Part shown: positions 4,139 through 5,431 of the stretch, in pieces | Layout: every line of letters begins with the position of its first letter | How positions within the stretch are numbered: the stretch's first letter is position 1 | The notes under the pieces: generated by a model | Told to the model about the DNA's origin: nothing | What the model saw: only the letters and a program-made list of their open reading frames with translations | The model's database searches: none | Origin: Deltaproteobacteria bacterium | Lineage (GTDB): Bacteria; Myxococcota; XYA12-FULL-58-9; JAUUZB01 | Direction: 5' to 3' | NCBI GenBank assembly: GCA_030590185.1 | Contig: JAUUZB010000367.1 | Span: forward strand, 1-5,431 | Length of the DNA: 5,431 nucleotides | Program-made: the position numbers and the translations under genes

Positions 4139-5431
4139 ATGGTCAAAGGCATCCGATCGCTCGCCGTCGCCACCCTCGCTCTTGCCATCCTGGCCCCGAG
4201 CCCTGCCTCGGGTCAGTCGATCGACGAGGCCCTGCGGCTCTACAAGAACGCCGACTACAAGGACGCGGCGCTGTCCTTCTACGACGTCCTGATGAACGAG
4301 GTGAATCCCGACACCCGCGATCAGGCCCAAATCTATTTGGCCGAGACCCTGCGCAAGATGCAGCTCCACGTGCCGGCGCTGTTCTACTACACCGATATTT
4401 TCAAGGTCGGCCGCGGCAACCGCTACTACCTCAACGCGGTGGAGGGGCTGCTCGCCATCCAAACCGCCTGGCACGATCCGGTCATCGTGCCGTCGCTGGT
4501 CAACAACCTGCTCGACCCGGAGGGCTTCGGTCAGCTCGACCCGCAGAAGATCGCCCACGTCAATTATATGATCGGCGAGCTCTCCTATCGGCAGCGCAAG
4601 AACCAGGATGCCCGGGCTTTCCTCGAGTTCGTCCCCCCCGAGAGCCCGCTGCACACCAAGGCACGCTATCTGTTGGGGCTGCTCGAGATCCGGGCGGGCA
4701 ATGGCGCCGCCGCCATCGATCACTTCAAGCAGGTGGTCAGCCTGATCGAGCCGGATACCGAGTTTGAGGAGCTCGAGCGGGTGCGCAACCTGGCGATCAT
4801 CGCCGCCGCCCGGGCCGCCTACGGCGAGCAGCGCTACTCCGAGGCGATCGAGACCTACAAGCAGGTGCCGCGTTTTTCCCGACTGTGGTTCACCTCCATG
4901 TACGAGAGCGCCTGGGCCTATTTCCAGCTCGGCGACTACGGCCTGGCCCTCGGCGAGATCCAGAGCATCACCTCTCCCTACTTCGAGAAGCGGCACGTGC
5001 CGGAGGCCTACGTCATCGCGGCCACCACCTATTTCGTCAACTGCCAGTGGGACCGAGTGCAGCGCGAGATCCAGGGCTACAAGCGCACGTATGAGCCGAT
5101 GCTCTCGGGCGTCAAGGGCTACCTCGAGGCGGAGCGGGACCCGTCGGAGTACTACCGCGACGTGGTCGCCGGTGGTGCCGGTCGGTTTTCGATTGAGCTC
5201 GCCCGCGACGTGCGGCGGATCAAGCGCTTCAAGGACTACCACTACATGCTCATCCACATGAACTGGGAGCGCAAATACGCCGGCGAGATCGTGGAGTGGA
5301 AGAACAGCCGGCTCGCCGAGGCGGTGGATGAGATCATCGGCCAGCAGACCGATGAGCTCGAGCCCGCGGTCGGAAGCTGGGTGCGACTGCAGCTGCGCAA
5401 CCGCATGGCCGCCCTCGAGAACTTCCAGAGC
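4139..5431 (+). CDS. Exported TPR-repeat protein, GltC-like (3' partial)
   Basis: The frame is open from ATG 4139 to the right edge: 431 residues with no stop. A signal peptide (residues 1 to about 25, ending SPASG-Q) without a lipobox Cys implies a soluble periplasmic protein. Helical-hairpin TPR-like units are visible at about 27-60, 139-170, 172-205, 215-246, 249-282 and 287-320, with the usual small/aromatic pattern (for example AWAYFQLGDYGLAL, 258-271). After residue 320 comes a charged helical region (EAERDPSEYYRD, 330-341; MNWERKYAGEIVEWK, 374-388) that looks like coiled coil rather than TPR. The only Cys is 302, in YFVNCQWD. Placed 9 bases after two outer-membrane barrels, it matches GltC of M. 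xanthus, a periplasmic protein of the gliding machine encoded with gltB and gltA; NfsC is the sporulation paralogue. The TPR call is firm. The GltC identity rests on gene order and general sequence look, without a search. The length is unknown because the end is missing. Confidence 0.88.
   Translation, partial: MVKGIRSLAVATLALAILAPSPASGQSIDEALRLYKNADYKDAALSFYDVLMNEVNPDTRDQAQIYLAETLRKMQLHVPALFYYTDIFKVGRGNRYYLNAVEGLLAIQTAWHDPVIVPSLVNNLLDPEGFGQLDPQKIAHVNYMIGELSYRQRKNQDARAFLEFVPPESPLHTKARYLLGLLEIRAGNGAAAIDHFKQVVSLIEPDTEFEELERVRNLAIIAAARAAYGEQRYSEAIETYKQVPRFSRLWFTSMYESAWAYFQLGDYGLALGEIQSITSPYFEKRHVPEAYVIAATTYFVNCQWDRVQREIQGYKRTYEPMLSGVKGYLEAERDPSEYYRDVVAGGAGRFSIELARDVRRIKRFKDYHYMLIHMNWERKYAGEIVEWKNSRLAEAVDEIIGQQTDELEPAVGSWVRLQLRNRMAALENFQS

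Noticed and set aside
3374..5257. A 627-codon open frame on the minus strand across the second barrel and the TPR gene
   Set aside because: It is antisense to two well-supported genes with signal peptides, family motifs and ribosome binding sites. Its product is a monotonous Val/Leu/Asp/Glu/His/Arg-rich sequence typical of the mirror frame of GC-rich coding DNA, without a recognisable domain.

Overview
The window looks like GC-rich chromosomal DNA from a myxobacterium-like organism (Myxococcota, former Deltaproteobacteria). The main clues are a Cys-rich surface protein ending in a MYXO-CTERM-type tail (GCNC, hydrophobic stretch, Arg cluster), an FHA-domain protein, and a pair of outer-membrane beta-barrels of the type common in myxobacteria followed by a TPR protein. 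The species cannot be named from this sequence.

Layout. (1) Positions 3-1103 (+) hold the C-terminal 366 residues of a secreted, Cys-rich repeat protein whose start lies left of the window. (2) Positions 1140-1580 (-) encode a 146-residue small protein of a myxobacterial family of unknown function (DUF6918-like), convergent with gene 1. (3) Positions 1581-1712 form a divergent promoter region. (4) Positions 1713-2243 (+) encode a 176-residue cytoplasmic FHA-domain protein that has no visible Shine-Dalgarno and may be translated from a near-leaderless mRNA. (5) A 106-base AT-richer gap at 2244-2349 is followed by a tight three-gene run: beta-barrel 1 (2350-3222), beta-barrel 2 (3245-4129) and a TPR-repeat periplasmic protein (4139 to beyond the right edge).

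The most informative part is the barrel-barrel-TPR run. Gene spacings are 22 and 9 bases, all three proteins carry signal peptides, and the ribosome binding site of the TPR gene overlaps the stop codon of the second barrel. From memory, this order and these protein types match gltB-gltA-gltC of the Myxococcus xanthus gliding machinery, and its paralogous Nfs spore-coat system. I infer that the window carries the outer-membrane/periplasmic part of a Glt/Nfs-like envelope machine. The FHA gene just upstream may be a regulatory neighbour, but it lacks the membrane segment expected of GltG/NfsG. None of this assignment has been tested by a search.

There are no tRNA or rRNA genes, CRISPR arrays or insertion sequences. 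I found no convincing intrinsic terminator.
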